A stretch of DNA of 64,000 bases from JAGXQV01 sp964527565 (GCA_964527565.1 CAZGOY010000002.1:1-64000); one strand, 5' to 3'; counted from the first letter of the stretch, positions 1 to 8,400 are shown. Notes: generated from the sequence alone by a model not told the origin. Translations and numbers: made by a program.

Positions 1-50
1 CAACCCCATGCACTGAAACTGATATTCGGGCGGCTGAGGCATGTAACTAA

Positions 51-881
51 TCAGGTGAGTTTTTCCGCCATGCCGCCGATGGCTGCCAGCATGCTGGTGC
101 TGTCGCCGGGCTGGAGGTTCACCTGTACGCTCAGGTCGCCGTTGGCAATTTCGCCGACCACGCGCGAAACGTAGATCGGGTCGCCGCCCAATTGCTTCAG
201 AATGCTACGGATGATGAGCGTGCCCAGCAGGATGAGCACGATGGTGGCCGCCACACCCACGCCCGCCATGACGAGGTTGGCCTGGTGCTCGGCCGCCTGT
301 CCGCTGGCAACGGCCTCGTTGCCGTATTTGACGTTGAGATCGACGATCTTGTTCAGCGTGGCGTCCGAAGCGGTAAAGTTGGCGGCGTTTTCCGCTGCCA
401 GCGCAAAGTACTTTGCGAACAGCACCTTCTGTTCAGCCTCGTTGTTGTTGCGGCTCAAGGCTTCGATCACTTCGCTGATTTTCTGGTCTCCCGCCTTCCA
501 GTCACCGAATTCCTTGAGGAGTTGTTTCCACATCACCGCTTCCTCTTCGGTTTGCGGCAGCGGTTCATAAATTTTCCAGCCACGCTCCAGGTTGTCCCAG
601 GCGGCCTTGCGTGCTTTCAGCACCTCGGCAAACTGGCTTTGCGCCTTGTAATCGTTTTCCCAGGTCATCACCCAGCGGTTGGCGGAACGCACCGCCGTCT
701 GCCCTTCGCTCAAAACCAGGAGCCCCTGCACCGAGGGCAGGCGCACCATACCGATTTCGTTTATGGCGTGTCCGGTGGCGCGCAGCCCCATCCAACCCGC
801 GCCGCCGATCAGCGCCGCCGCGACCAGCGCCGTGATTAGCAGCAACAGTAATTTGGTTTTTACCGTCATATTGTCAAGCAT
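51..881 (-). pseudogene. methyl-accepting chemotaxis protein, cut off after HAMP
   Basis: The 276-residue product has an N-terminal membrane helix (about residues 9-30), a periplasmic four-helix-bundle sensor region, a second membrane helix (about 204-224) and a HAMP domain beginning at LGGDP. It stops at MAEKLT, just where intact receptors continue into the coiled-coil signalling domain, so it cannot contact CheA/CheW. The DNA from position 50 down to 1 does not resume a receptor in any frame, which suggests an insertion or rearrangement edge rather than a point stop. Its promoter (1013-1073) looks intact. It could still act as a sensor-only membrane protein, but a broken gene is more likely. 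Confidence 0.8.
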
Positions 882-1012
882 GATGTTTTTCTCCTCGATG
901 TTGGATATTCACGATATTCAGTCCATGGAACGCGCGCATTTCACGCCCCGGACTGCGAACGGTATTTCCGTTTGCCAGTGATGCCATGATGGACAATCCT
1001 GTCCGAAAAAAA

Positions 1013-1073
1013 TATCGGCAAACGCTGATTTGGTGTGTAGGAAGATACGGGGAGGGCTATAGGATTATTCCGA
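1013..1073 (-). promoter_or_regulatory. two-box promoter upstream of truncated chemoreceptor
   Basis: Read on the minus strand: box 1 TCGGAATAATCCTA (1073-1060, 12 of 14 match TAGGAATATTCCTA), box 2 ending TTCCTA (1042-1038), 18 bp, then GCCGATA (1019-1013) followed by a T-run. The two box edges are 22 bp apart. The same layout recurs at 2717, 6165, 15569 and 20293. GCCGATA resembles the sigma-28 -10 element; equally, the boxes could be class-II activator sites for a NarL-type regulator. Confidence 0.55.
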
Positions 1074-1157
1074 CAGGGATTTGAGGCTAGATGATTTTCA
1101 GGTTCATTTGAGTTGCGCAGTTGGAAGTTGGCTCGCTTCCCGATAGACTGCTGACGC

Positions 1158-1406
1158 ATGAACTATGTCCTTACCGAACACGCCCGCAAGCGATGCGTCA
1201 AACGGAAAATTCGCGAGGAATGGATTGTCGCAACGCTGGAGCATCCGGCCCGGACAGCGAACGACCTCGATGATCCGACCTTGGCCCACGCTCTGCGCCC
1301 TATCCCTGAAAAGGGGTTCCGCATCCTGCGCGTGATCTACAATGAGACTCTTGAACCCGTGACCGTGGTCACAGTATTTTTCGACGACGAGGTTACCGAC
1401 ATATGA
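1158..1406 (+). CDS. DUF4258 protein, putative toxin partner
   Basis: An 82-residue protein beginning MNYVLTEHARKRCVKRKI, the usual DUF4258 opening (T.HA..R...R.I), and ending in beta strands (LEPVTVVTVFFDD). DUF4258 proteins have a small BrnT/RelE-like fold and often lie next to a small second gene. Here the stop overlaps the next start as ATGA, so the two are translationally coupled. Toxicity is inferred from the family and the pairing; no catalytic residues can be assigned. No strong Shine-Dalgarno precedes the ATG. Confidence 0.75.
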   Translation: MNYVLTEHARKRCVKRKIREEWIVATLEHPARTANDLDDPTLAHALRPIPEKGFRILRVIYNETLEPVTVVTVFFDDEVTDI

Positions 1407-1591
1407 AATTTGAATTCGATCCAATCGCCGATGCCGCTTACCTGGAAATCTCCGATGCTGAAGTCGAGGCAACCCGGCAAATTGAACCCGGGGTCATGGC
1501 TGACTACGATGCCCAAGGACATATCGTCGGCATCGAAATTCTTTCCATCAGCAAACGTGCCTTGTACGCCCCCCTGCCAAAAGCCGCCTAA
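1403..1591 (+). CDS. DUF2283 protein, putative antitoxin partner
   Basis: A 62-residue protein with the DUF2283 pattern: MKFEFDPIADAAYLEIS, then a GVMADYDAQGHIVGIEIL strand-turn-strand. It is typically the second gene of DUF4258-DUF2283 pairs, as here with the ATGA overlap. The family is small, acidic and of unknown biochemistry; an antitoxin role is inferred from context. A palindromic repeat begins at its stop codon. Confidence 0.75.
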   Translation: MKFEFDPIADAAYLEISDAEVEATRQIEPGVMADYDAQGHIVGIEILSISKRALYAPLPKAA

Positions 1592-1764
1592 CCCGGATGT
1601 TTCACAAATTCTGACAAACTCTGTGGGAGCGGACTCTTGTGCCCAAGCCGACAGGCTGTCGGGTATGGCCGCGAGATTTTGACTTTCTCAGCCGAACCAA
1701 AGAACTCGCGGGCAAGCCCGCTCCCACAAGGCTTGGTGGTTTTTTATGAAGTATCCGGACTAAC
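1588..1764. repeat. composite REP-like inverted repeat
   Basis: Two related arms in opposite orientation. The outer ends are CTAACCCGGATGTTTCA (from 1588) and, inverted, GTTAGTCCGGATACTTCA (from 1764). The inner cores TGTGGGAGCGG (1622-1632) and CCGCTCCCACA (1719-1729) are perfectly complementary. The right arm also carries GCGGGCAAGCCCGC. A single related arm lies at 6416-6479. This looks like a paired REP element of the kind mobilised by RAYT transposases; no such transposase gene is in the window. Confidence 0.7.
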
Positions 1765-1943
1765 TGGCATTTCAACACCGCAAAGGATGTTAAATGCAAG
1801 GTAAAGCACAAGGTTAAGGGACGCTCCGCAACCCCGTGGATGGGCTTATGCTATTCAGGTTATCCGCGAGGAATTGGCGCATCGCGGCTGAAATGCTTGC
1901 TGAAGCGGCGAGGCGCTTGCCATCGCGTCCCGCCACTACAGGA

Positions 1944-2000
1944 TCAGGCGGCCATCAAAGCCGACGCCTCACTGAATTTGCGACAATGCCGTCATCTCGT
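1944..2000 (-). pseudogene. remnant of a cheW 3' end
   Basis: These 57 bases match the last 56 bases of the intact cheW (8700-8755) at 51 of 56 positions plus one inserted A, including the stop codon and the segment for ALSQISEAP...MAA. The inserted base destroys the frame. Nothing recognisable as cheW lies upstream of 2000, where the 100-residue hypothetical gene begins to overlap. It is a decayed duplicate or recombination scar, and it supplies the stop codon of the neighbouring gene. Confidence 0.75.
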
Positions 2001-2294
2001 GGTGGGGAGGCAGGTTACGTCTACCAGCCCCATCGCCTCGCTCACCATGTCATCCGGCATCCCATCGATCAGCCCCGCGAGGGTAACCGCCGCCATCGCC
2101 GTTTTGCCAGGCAAGCTCACCCTGTCCAGGCGTGCCACCAGCAATGCTGCCGCGCCCGCGATTTTTTTGAGGTATGCCTCTTCATGCATGATTATTTCCA
2201 GTTCCGCGCGAAGCATGCATACATCATTGTCTGAGAAGGTGACAACGCGCGCCTTATGATCAAACCTTGCTGGTGCGATTGCGATATTGTTCAT
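1992..2294 (-). CDS. hypothetical protein, probably 3'-truncated
   Basis: A 100-residue, mostly helical protein that I do not recognise. I chose ATG 2294 because AGGAG lies 6 bases upstream; the ATG two codons earlier abuts the Shine-Dalgarno. It follows the STAS gene by 41 bp and probably shares its promoter. The last residues and stop (CLPTTR then TGA) run into a cheW 3' remnant, so the natural C-terminus may have been lost. Residues 30-60 (MLRAELEIIMHEEAYLKKIAGAAALL would span this) suggest a helical pair; no function is assigned. Confidence 0.5.
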   Translation of the reverse strand: MNNIAIAPARFDHKARVVTFSDNDVCMLRAELEIIMHEEAYLKKIAGAAALLVARLDRVSLPGKTAMAAVTLAGLIDGMPDDMVSEAMGLVDVTCLPTTR

Positions 2295-2335
2295 GGTCAT
2301 CTCCTGTGTTTTTCAGTTTTTCAGCTTTTCAACAA

Positions 2336-2653
2336 TCAATTTTCCAGATCAGAACCAAAATCTGCGCAATACATTAAATTCAGAAGTTTCAGGAATGCCT
2401 CATTGCAGGATATGAAATGCAAGGTCTGGTCTTTTTGTGAGGCTTCATGGCGCATGGCGAGAATTGCCCCGACACCGATGGTATCCACGACGCGCACCTC
2501 GGTAAAATCGACTTTTACTTCTTTGCAACAGTTCAACTTATGCAACAACTCGCGCCGGATGCACGGCATTGTATGCATGGTCAGCTCTCCACCAACCCAG
2601 TAATAGGAACCGTTTTTTTCAGCGTCACCTGTTTCAATAGATTCCAATCTCAT
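2336..2653 (-). CDS. STAS-domain (anti-anti-sigma-like) protein
   Basis: A 105-residue single STAS domain. The phosphorylation loop reads VVDTIGVGAILAM, with Thr in place of the usual Ser after Asp, still a possible phosphosite. ATG 2653 has AAGGAG 7 bases upstream and is preferred to the start 9 codons earlier. It lies after a SpoIIE-phosphatase gene and a GGDEF-EAL gene on the same strand and has its own promoter-like element (2717-2777). The natural reading is a partner-switching output dephosphorylated by the SpoIIE protein; no cognate kinase gene is in the window. Confidence 0.8.
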   Translation of the reverse strand: MRLESIETGDAEKNGSYYWVGGELTMHTMPCIRRELLHKLNCCKEVKVDFTEVRVVDTIGVGAILAMRHEASQKDQTLHFISCNEAFLKLLNLMYCADFGSDLEN

Positions 2654-2716
2654 TTTTTTCTCCTTACCGTTAAGAAGCACACGATTGTCAGAATGACGGA
2701 TGTGGCAGAAAGAAAA

Positions 2717-2777
2717 TATCAGCGTTACCGGATATTCAAGTCAGAAAAATGGTGTTTTCCGGTAGGCGAAGGCCTAC
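2717..2777 (-). promoter_or_regulatory. two-box promoter upstream of STAS gene
   Basis: On the minus strand: GTAGGC-CTTC-GCCTAC palindrome (2777-2762), then a CTGA-ended box (2744-2741) whose edge is 22 bp from the first, 17 bp, and GCTGATATTTTCTTT (-10-like GCTGATA at 2723-2717). It shares its spacing with the elements at 1013, 6165 and 15569. It lies between the GGDEF-EAL stop and the STAS start, so the STAS gene can be expressed separately. Confidence 0.55.
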
Positions 2778-2792
2778 ATCGACGATCCCGGT

Positions 2793-4844
2793 CTAGCGAA
2801 GCAGGCCGATATATTTTTCCGCTGTCATGGGGCGCCAGAAGTAGTAGCCCTGCACTTCGTCACAGCCCAGCGAACGCAGGAAATTTAGCTGCGCAGCATT
2901 TTCCACCCCTTCCGCAATCACCTTCAGCCTGAGATTTCTAGCCAGTCCGACGATGGTGTTGATAATGGCTTCGCTGTCGTGATCTCCCGGGATGTCACGC
3001 ACAAACGACTGGTCGATTTTCAGCTTGTCGATGGGGAAACGCTTCAGATAACTCAGCGATGAATACCCTATCCCGAAGTCGTCAATGGAAATCCTGACGC
3101 CCATTTTCTTGAGTTTTCCAAGTGTTTTCACTGCCGTCTCGGCATCACGCATTACGGCGCCCTCGGTCAGTTCCAGCTCAAGCATTGAGGGGTCCATACC
3201 GGTTTCGCGAAGAACTTTTTCAACGGTTCTATGCACATTGCTGTGAAATTGCAACGGCGACACATTGACTGAAACCGGCACAGGCCTCAGCCCCATTTCC
3301 CGCCATGCCATGGCTTGGCTGCAAGCACTGTTCAACACCCATTCGCCAAGCGGAATAATCAGTCCGCATTCCTCGGCGATACCGATGAAACGCCCCGGAG
3401 ACAACTCGCCCAATTCGGGATGATTCCAGCGCACCAGGGCTTCCGAGCCGATGATGCGCCCCGTGCTCATCTCCACCTGAGGCTGAAAATTGAGCAACAG
3501 CTCTTCCCGCACCAACGCATGCCTCAGACCGCTTTCGAGCAGCACGCGCTCCACCGAGCACGCGTTGGCCGTGGAAGAAAAGAAATGGAAATTGCTTCCG
3601 GCGTATTCCTTGGCTCGCCGCATCGCCGATTCGGCCTTGCGCAACAATTCTTCCCCGAACCGGCCGTCATCGGGAAAAACCGTAATACCCAGGCTGGCCG
3701 TCACAAACACCTCCATGCCATCCTTCAACAGAATGGGCTCGGACAGCGTCATGAGCACTTTCTTGGCGATCCTTCCAATCACTTTGGCGTCCCGGATGGT
3801 CGGCAGAAAAAGGACAAACTCATCGCCGCCCAGGTGAGATATGACATCGCTATCACGAATTGCCTGCTTGAGATGTTCGGCTACCTTGCACAGCAGATCA
3901 TCGGCATCCTCATACCCCAATGATTCATTGATGTTTCTAAACCGGTCTATGCCAATGTGGAACACCGCCATGACAGCGTTTCTGTTTTTGCGCGCATTGA
4001 TGGCATCGTCGATGATTTCTAGCAACATGGCACGGTTAGGCAAACCGGTCAGCGCATTATGGTTGGAAAGAAACTGTATTCGGGCCTCTGCCTGCCTGTG
4101 GGCGGTAATGTCGTCAACCAGCATCAGCACACCGCCGGCCAGCGCATGATTATTGTGAAGTGGCGCAATCCAGACACTGATGTCCAGCGCCTCGCCATTC
4201 CGGCATTGCTGCTGGACCAGTTCGACCCCCCAAACCGACCCGCCCTGGAGAACGATCTGACAGCATTGCCGGACATCATCAGTACCCTTGCAGGAACGAA
4301 TGGGGAAGGCGCTGCCAACCACCTCCCGTTCGTTCCACCCAAACAGCCTCTCCGCCACCGGACTCCAGAGCATGACCCGCAATTCGCTGTCCAGCATGAT
4401 AATCGCCATGGGCGAGGCGTTGAGGATTACCCGCAAACGGTCATTGCTTTTCTGCAATGCCGCCTTGAGCTTGTGATTGCTGGAAACATTGTGCAAAGAC
4501 ACCAGATAGGCAGCCCCCCCTTCCCAATCGATGTCCGCAACGCGCATCTCGACCGACACCTCACCGCCTTCGTACTGGGGAACCTCGATTCCCGAAATTT
4601 CGCCCAGAGTGAGCGGAAATCGCCAATGCTGCCCGACCAGATTTTCCGGGGAACACAGAAACAGGCGTGCTGCCGCATTATTTGCAAAAATCACCTTTCC
4701 GCTTTGTGCCACGACGATAATGCCGTGATCCAGGCTCTCCACCAACTCGCGAAAACAGTTCTCCTCGTCCACGCAACGCATTTCGTGATAGGGGAAAGCC
4801 AGCGGCGGAGTGTCTGCGTTCTTCACTTCTTGCATGCTTGTCAT
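2793..4844 (-). CDS. PAS-PAS-GGDEF-EAL c-di-GMP enzyme
   Basis: 683 residues without membrane helices: PAS at about 30-125, a second PAS at about 130-250, GGDEF at about 260-425 and EAL at about 430-683. The cyclase motif is intact (HLGGDEF), with an RDSD inhibitory site five residues before it. The phosphodiesterase motifs are also intact (SEALVRW, NVSPLQF, ELTEG, IDDFGIGYSSL, LKIDQSF, AEGVE, QGYYF). It could therefore both make and degrade c-di-GMP, with PAS input choosing the balance. GGAGG lies 5 bases before the ATG. It follows the SpoIIE-phosphatase gene by 16 bp and is surely co-transcribed with it. Confidence 0.93.
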   Translation of the reverse strand: MTSMQEVKNADTPPLAFPYHEMRCVDEENCFRELVESLDHGIIVVAQSGKVIFANNAAARLFLCSPENLVGQHWRFPLTLGEISGIEVPQYEGGEVSVEMRVADIDWEGGAAYLVSLHNVSSNHKLKAALQKSNDRLRVILNASPMAIIMLDSELRVMLWSPVAERLFGWNEREVVGSAFPIRSCKGTDDVRQCCQIVLQGGSVWGVELVQQQCRNGEALDISVWIAPLHNNHALAGGVLMLVDDITAHRQAEARIQFLSNHNALTGLPNRAMLLEIIDDAINARKNRNAVMAVFHIGIDRFRNINESLGYEDADDLLCKVAEHLKQAIRDSDVISHLGGDEFVLFLPTIRDAKVIGRIAKKVLMTLSEPILLKDGMEVFVTASLGITVFPDDGRFGEELLRKAESAMRRAKEYAGSNFHFFSSTANACSVERVLLESGLRHALVREELLLNFQPQVEMSTGRIIGSEALVRWNHPELGELSPGRFIGIAEECGLIIPLGEWVLNSACSQAMAWREMGLRPVPVSVNVSPLQFHSNVHRTVEKVLRETGMDPSMLELELTEGAVMRDAETAVKTLGKLKKMGVRISIDDFGIGYSSLSYLKRFPIDKLKIDQSFVRDIPGDHDSEAIINTIVGLARNLRLKVIAEGVENAAQLNFLRSLGCDEVQGYYFWRPMTAEKYIGLLR

Positions 4845-4860
4845 GATTACCTCCGGCGGA

Positions 4861-5985
4861 TCAATTGGACCCCAGCATCACCAAGGAAACGTCGTCCAGC
4901 GGTTCCAGGCCCCTCATGAAAGCCAGCAAGGATTGCTTGACGCCCTCCAGCAGGCCGTGCTGCGTGCTGGAATCGTTTATGGCAAGCTGAAGCCGTTCCT
5001 CACCATACGTTTCTCCATCGGGATTGACGGCTTCAGTGAGACCATCGCTGTGCATCAACATGCTGAATTGCCCCGGCACATTCAAACTGAGGGTTTCGCA
5101 GTCAAAATCCTCAGGCGAGAGGATACCCAGGGGCGGCTTGCTACTTTTTACCATCGACACGATGCGGTTGCCGCTATCCAGCAGCAACACCGGGGGCAGG
5201 CCACCATTCCATATCTCCAGTTCAGTTCTTTCCGCGTTGATGCCGAATATGCAGGCCGATGAAAAATAACCGGTAGGCAATACCAGCTTCAGCTTGGCAT
5301 TGATTTCGCAGACGATCTCGGAAACAGACATTCCCTTGCGAGTCATCGCAAAAAACGCGTCGGAACTCGGTAGCGCGCCAACCGCGGCAGTCAAACCATG
5401 GCCGGTGAAATCCGCCAGCATCACGCGCAATTCGCCATCGGGGGTTTTGTCGTAGATCAACACGTCACCGCTAAAGTGTCCGGCTGGCCACAGCCAGTGG
5501 TTCAAATTGGGCACCTCGGCCTGCGCGCGCTGGGTTAAGGCAGCGAACATCTGTTTTGCCATGCCGATTTCCATGTCAGTTTTATGCTTGAGGTTCGCCA
5601 GGCTGGCCTGCGTTTGAATGCTGCGCTCAATCACCGCCAGCTTGGCCTTCAGGGAATTCTGGTTGTGGGGCAATTCAATAAAATCATCGGCGTAGCTCGC
5701 CATGAATCGACCCAACGCATCGTCATCATGTATAGGTGCAAGAAATATGATCGGCACATAGCGATGGCCAATGGGAATTCCCCTGATTTTTCTCACCCAC
5801 TCGTGGATGTTGGGTTGATGCATCGACATATTCATCAATATGAGTTCCGGCCAGTGATGCTCCTGAAAGGCGCATGCTTCATCCATGGTCCGGGAAAAAC
5901 ACACCTCATGCCCGTCATCATGCAACCCATGCAGAGGTGTCGGTCTCGCGCGCTCACTTTCAGATTCCACAATCAGGATATTCAT
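4861..5985 (-). CDS. pseudo-receiver / SpoIIE (PP2C) phosphatase
   Basis: 374 residues: a receiver fold (about 1-125), a linker, then a SpoIIE-type PP2M phosphatase (about 150-374). Phosphatase metal motifs are intact: HFSGDV, LADFTGHG, SDGLTE and DDVSL. The receiver is degenerate: the phosphoacceptor position reads LILMN (Asn52 for Asp), and the switch-lysine region reads FIELP instead of L.KP. Control must be phosphorylation-independent. AAGGAG lies 7 bases before the ATG. It is first gene of an operon with the GGDEF-EAL protein; the STAS protein downstream is the likely substrate. Confidence 0.88.
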   Translation of the reverse strand: MNILIVESESERARPTPLHGLHDDGHEVCFSRTMDEACAFQEHHWPELILMNMSMHQPNIHEWVRKIRGIPIGHRYVPIIFLAPIHDDDALGRFMASYADDFIELPHNQNSLKAKLAVIERSIQTQASLANLKHKTDMEIGMAKQMFAALTQRAQAEVPNLNHWLWPAGHFSGDVLIYDKTPDGELRVMLADFTGHGLTAAVGALPSSDAFFAMTRKGMSVSEIVCEINAKLKLVLPTGYFSSACIFGINAERTELEIWNGGLPPVLLLDSGNRIVSMVKSSKPPLGILSPEDFDCETLSLNVPGQFSMLMHSDGLTEAVNPDGETYGEERLQLAINDSSTQHGLLEGVKQSLLAFMRGLEPLDDVSLVMLGSN

Positions 5986-6164
5986 TCTGCTGTCTCCTTT
6001 TTTACCCGCTTGCCGCCCCGCTCAAGGCGCGGACGAAGAGGCACTCATGCTTTCCAGTCATTTTCGGGAAAATCCCGCCGCTCCCTTACTCAATCAAGCC
6101 CCCTGCCCTGCGGCAGAGAGCCGTGTTCGGTGGGAATAGATTGCCCTAATTGGCGACAGCGCTC

Positions 6165-6224
6165 TATCGGCAAAAGTGGATTTTTGGGTAAGCGTTGATT
6201 GATTCCGCTATAGGTGAACGATTA
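6165..6224 (-). promoter_or_regulatory. two-box promoter upstream of SpoIIE operon
   Basis: On the minus strand: a box ending CACCTA (edge 6211), 22 bp to a box ending GCTTA (edge 6189), 17 bp, then TTTTGCCGATA (6171-6165). The boxes are more degenerate than at the other four sites, but the spacing is identical to that at 2717. The element lies 180 bp from the start codon, leaving a long leader. Confidence 0.5.
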
Positions 6225-6415
6225 CAGGACGCCACTGAAATCCAGGGGGCGCGCAGAAGCGCCGCTGAGGCTAATCCGCCATGCGCAAGGCTCATGGAAA
6301 AACGTCGGCATGGCGCGGAAATGATTTCCCGGCGCAACATGCCAAGGACAGGTTGTTCTGGTTTTTTGCCGTTCGGCTGGGGAGAGACGATCTGGTTTGA
6401 CGAAAATGCGCCAGG

Positions 6416-6479
6416 CTAGCCCGGATGTGTCATAGAAACCCACCAAGCCCCGTGGGGGCGGGCTTGCCCGGCGAGTACT
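6416..6479 (-). repeat. single REP-like arm
   Basis: Reverse complement matches the right arm of the 1588-1764 element: CTCGC(C)GGGCAAGCCCGC, CCCAC, GGCTTGGTGG, TATGA and ATCCGG in the same order. It sits directly behind the stop of the response-regulator gene (minus strand), a usual REP location. Confidence 0.65.
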
Positions 6480-6483
6480 TTAT

Positions 6484-7134
6484 TTACGCGGCCGCGCCAC
6501 TTGATTCGAAGAGGTTATGCTTGATGCTGTAGCGAATCAAATCGGCGTTATTTTGAACACCCAGCTTGGTCATGACCCGCGACTTGTGTGTACTGATGGT
6601 TTTGGCGCTGAGAGACAATTCCGCACCAATTTCCGTGATGTGTTTGCCGGACACCAGCAAATGCAGCACCTGAAGTTCTCTCTCGGATAACTTTTCATGG
6701 GCCGGCCGGTCAGTGGAAACGCTTAGCTCCAGCATCACTCCCTCGGCCAGTTTCTGGGTCACATAGCGGTCCCCAGCAAACACCTTGCGAACAGCAGAGA
6801 TCAGTTCACCCGGTTCGCTATCCTTGGTCGCATACCCCGCCGCCCCAGCACTTAGCGCACGAAGCGCAAGATGAAAATCCTCGCAGATGGTGAGAACGAG
6901 GACTGGCAATAATGGCCGCTCTTGCTTGATCCGCTTGATCAAATCGACACCGCAAACACCGGGCATCGACATATCCAGAAGCAGTACCTGACAGGGCAAT
7001 TTCCGCAGTTGTTCCAGCGCATCGCTGCCAGTGGCTGCCTCGCCAACCACAACGATATCGTCAGTCAGCGAAAAAATACGCCGCAGGCCTTCTCTCACCA
7101 GCGCATGGTCGTCAACGATGATAATTTTTGGCAT
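6484..7134 (-). CDS. NarL/FixJ-type response regulator
   Basis: A 216-residue regulator. Receiver 1-120 has the acidic pair IIVDDH, phosphoacceptor LLLDMSMP and the switch lysine in YATKDSE. The C-terminal LuxR-type helix-turn-helix (about 145-210) contains LSERELQVLHLLVSGK and LSAKTISTHKSRVMTKL. I chose ATG 7134 (GGAGG 5 bases upstream). The PAS histidine kinase gene ends 93 bp upstream on the same strand and is the obvious partner. TAGG boxes at 7217 and 7240 lie upstream, but I could not find the matching -10. Confidence 0.92.
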   Translation of the reverse strand: MPKIIIVDDHALVREGLRRIFSLTDDIVVVGEAATGSDALEQLRKLPCQVLLLDMSMPGVCGVDLIKRIKQERPLLPVLVLTICEDFHLALRALSAGAAGYATKDSEPGELISAVRKVFAGDRYVTQKLAEGVMLELSVSTDRPAHEKLSERELQVLHLLVSGKHITEIGAELSLSAKTISTHKSRVMTKLGVQNNADLIRYSIKHNLFESSGAAA

Positions 7135-7227
7135 TTCAACCTCCCGGACAAACACCGCACTCTTAAACCATCTTCCTGAAAGGGTAATACTAAGCCCTGC
7201 GTGAGGAGAGAAGAAATAGGTGCTTTC

Positions 7228-8400
7228 CTAATCCTTGCGTAGGAATTTTCTTACAAGCTTATTGTCGGCCGGGATACGTACCCTCACCGTGGTTCCCTGT
7301 CCGGGTGCGCTGAAAATATCCACTTCGCCGCCAACTGCGAGCGCACGCTCCCGGATGCCCACAAGTCCATAGGATTGATGCTTGCATTGGTCCGTCGTAT
7401 CAAAACCGACGCCATTGTCCCTTATCTCAAGCACATAACCCTCCGGGCCGTATTCGAAGACGATCTGGATCAGTTCGGTTTTCCCGTGCCGCGCCGCGTT
7501 GGTCATCGATTCCTGGGCAATTCTGAACAAGATGATGGCATGCTCTTTCGCTATGGGGACATCGGTTTGGGGCGCCTTCAGGTCGCAGATAATGCCGGTG
7601 TGGCGGGAAAATTCCGTTGTCAGCCATCGCAGCGCTGCAACGATACCCAGGTCCAGCGCCACCGGACGCAAGGAAGAAGAGATGTTGCGCACGATCTGGA
7701 TGGTTTGGTCGACCAGGCTGAGCAGGTCGTCCGTCTCTTCCGCCTCTGGTAGTAGTCCGCCATACTGGGGCTTGAGCAGGCTGATTCCGATCCGAAGCAC
7801 CGTCAAATGTTGCCCAAGCTCATCGTGCAGTTCCCGGGCGAGGTGCAGGCGCTCTTCTTCTCGTGCCGACTCGCGGTGAATCGCCAGCATGCGCAGTTGC
7901 GTGCGCGATTTTTCCAGCCGCCGCTTGCTCTCCAGCATGTCCGTGATGTTGCGGCCAATGACCAGAATGCCGAAAATATGGCCTTCGGCGTCACGTTCCG
8001 CCACCATGCGTAACGCAAAATGCACCGTGGCATTTTCCGGCACCCGCTGCAGGGACGCCACCCTCTCCTTCGATTCGCCGCTTTCAATCACCTGCTGCCG
8101 CCAGGACCGGCACTCCGCCTCCGACATGCCGAATTTGTCGCACAACTGCGCATCCAAAGACAGCCTCAAGGCCACCTTCACCGACATTCCGGTTTCCCGC
8201 ACATAGGCGGGATTGACATAGGTGCACTGGAAATCGCGTCCGTAGCGCATGACCATGTCGGGCAAGTTCTCGGCCAGCGAGCGAAACTCCCGCTCACTCG
8301 CGAGCAGCGCTGCCTCAAAGCGCTTGCGATAAGACGGGTACGGCACATCGGGTGAATCTTCGACGATCAAGGCACGTAACATCCCGTTTCCGGCATCCAT
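7228..8400 (-). CDS. PAS sensor histidine kinase (NarX/DegS class)
   Basis: 390 residues, predicted cytoplasmic: a PAS domain (about 38-155), a HisKA_3 dimerisation helix with the phosphoacceptor in ARELHDELGQHLTVLR, and an HATPase with RDNGVGFD and GLVGIRERA. This class signals to NarL-type regulators, matching the next gene. The N-terminus begins MLRALIVEDSPD, a textbook receiver opening, but jumps within a few residues to the helix before the PAS domain; about 110 residues of a receiver appear to have been deleted in frame. The start could be ATG 8400 or 8382; neither has a strong Shine-Dalgarno. Confidence 0.88.
   Translation of the reverse strand: MDAGNGMLRALIVEDSPDVPYPSYRKRFEAALLASEREFRSLAENLPDMVMRYGRDFQCTYVNPAYVRETGMSVKVALRLSLDAQLCDKFGMSEAECRSWRQQVIESGESKERVASLQRVPENATVHFALRMVAERDAEGHIFGILVIGRNITDMLESKRRLEKSRTQLRMLAIHRESAREEERLHLARELHDELGQHLTVLRIGISLLKPQYGGLLPEAEETDDLLSLVDQTIQIVRNISSSLRPVALDLGIVAALRWLTTEFSRHTGIICDLKAPQTDVPIAKEHAIILFRIAQESMTNAARHGKTELIQIVFEYGPEGYVLEIRDNGVGFDTTDQCKHQSYGLVGIRERALAVGGEVDIFSAPGQGTTVRVRIPADNKLVRKFLRKD

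Larger units (their letters stand above)
5986..6483. other. 498-bp intergenic region
   Basis: No convincing gene in either strand. It holds the two-box promoter for the SpoIIE operon (6165-6224) and a REP-like arm (6416-6479). I see no clear terminator for the regulator gene ending at 6484, although the REP arm could form a hairpin there. Confidence 0.6.
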
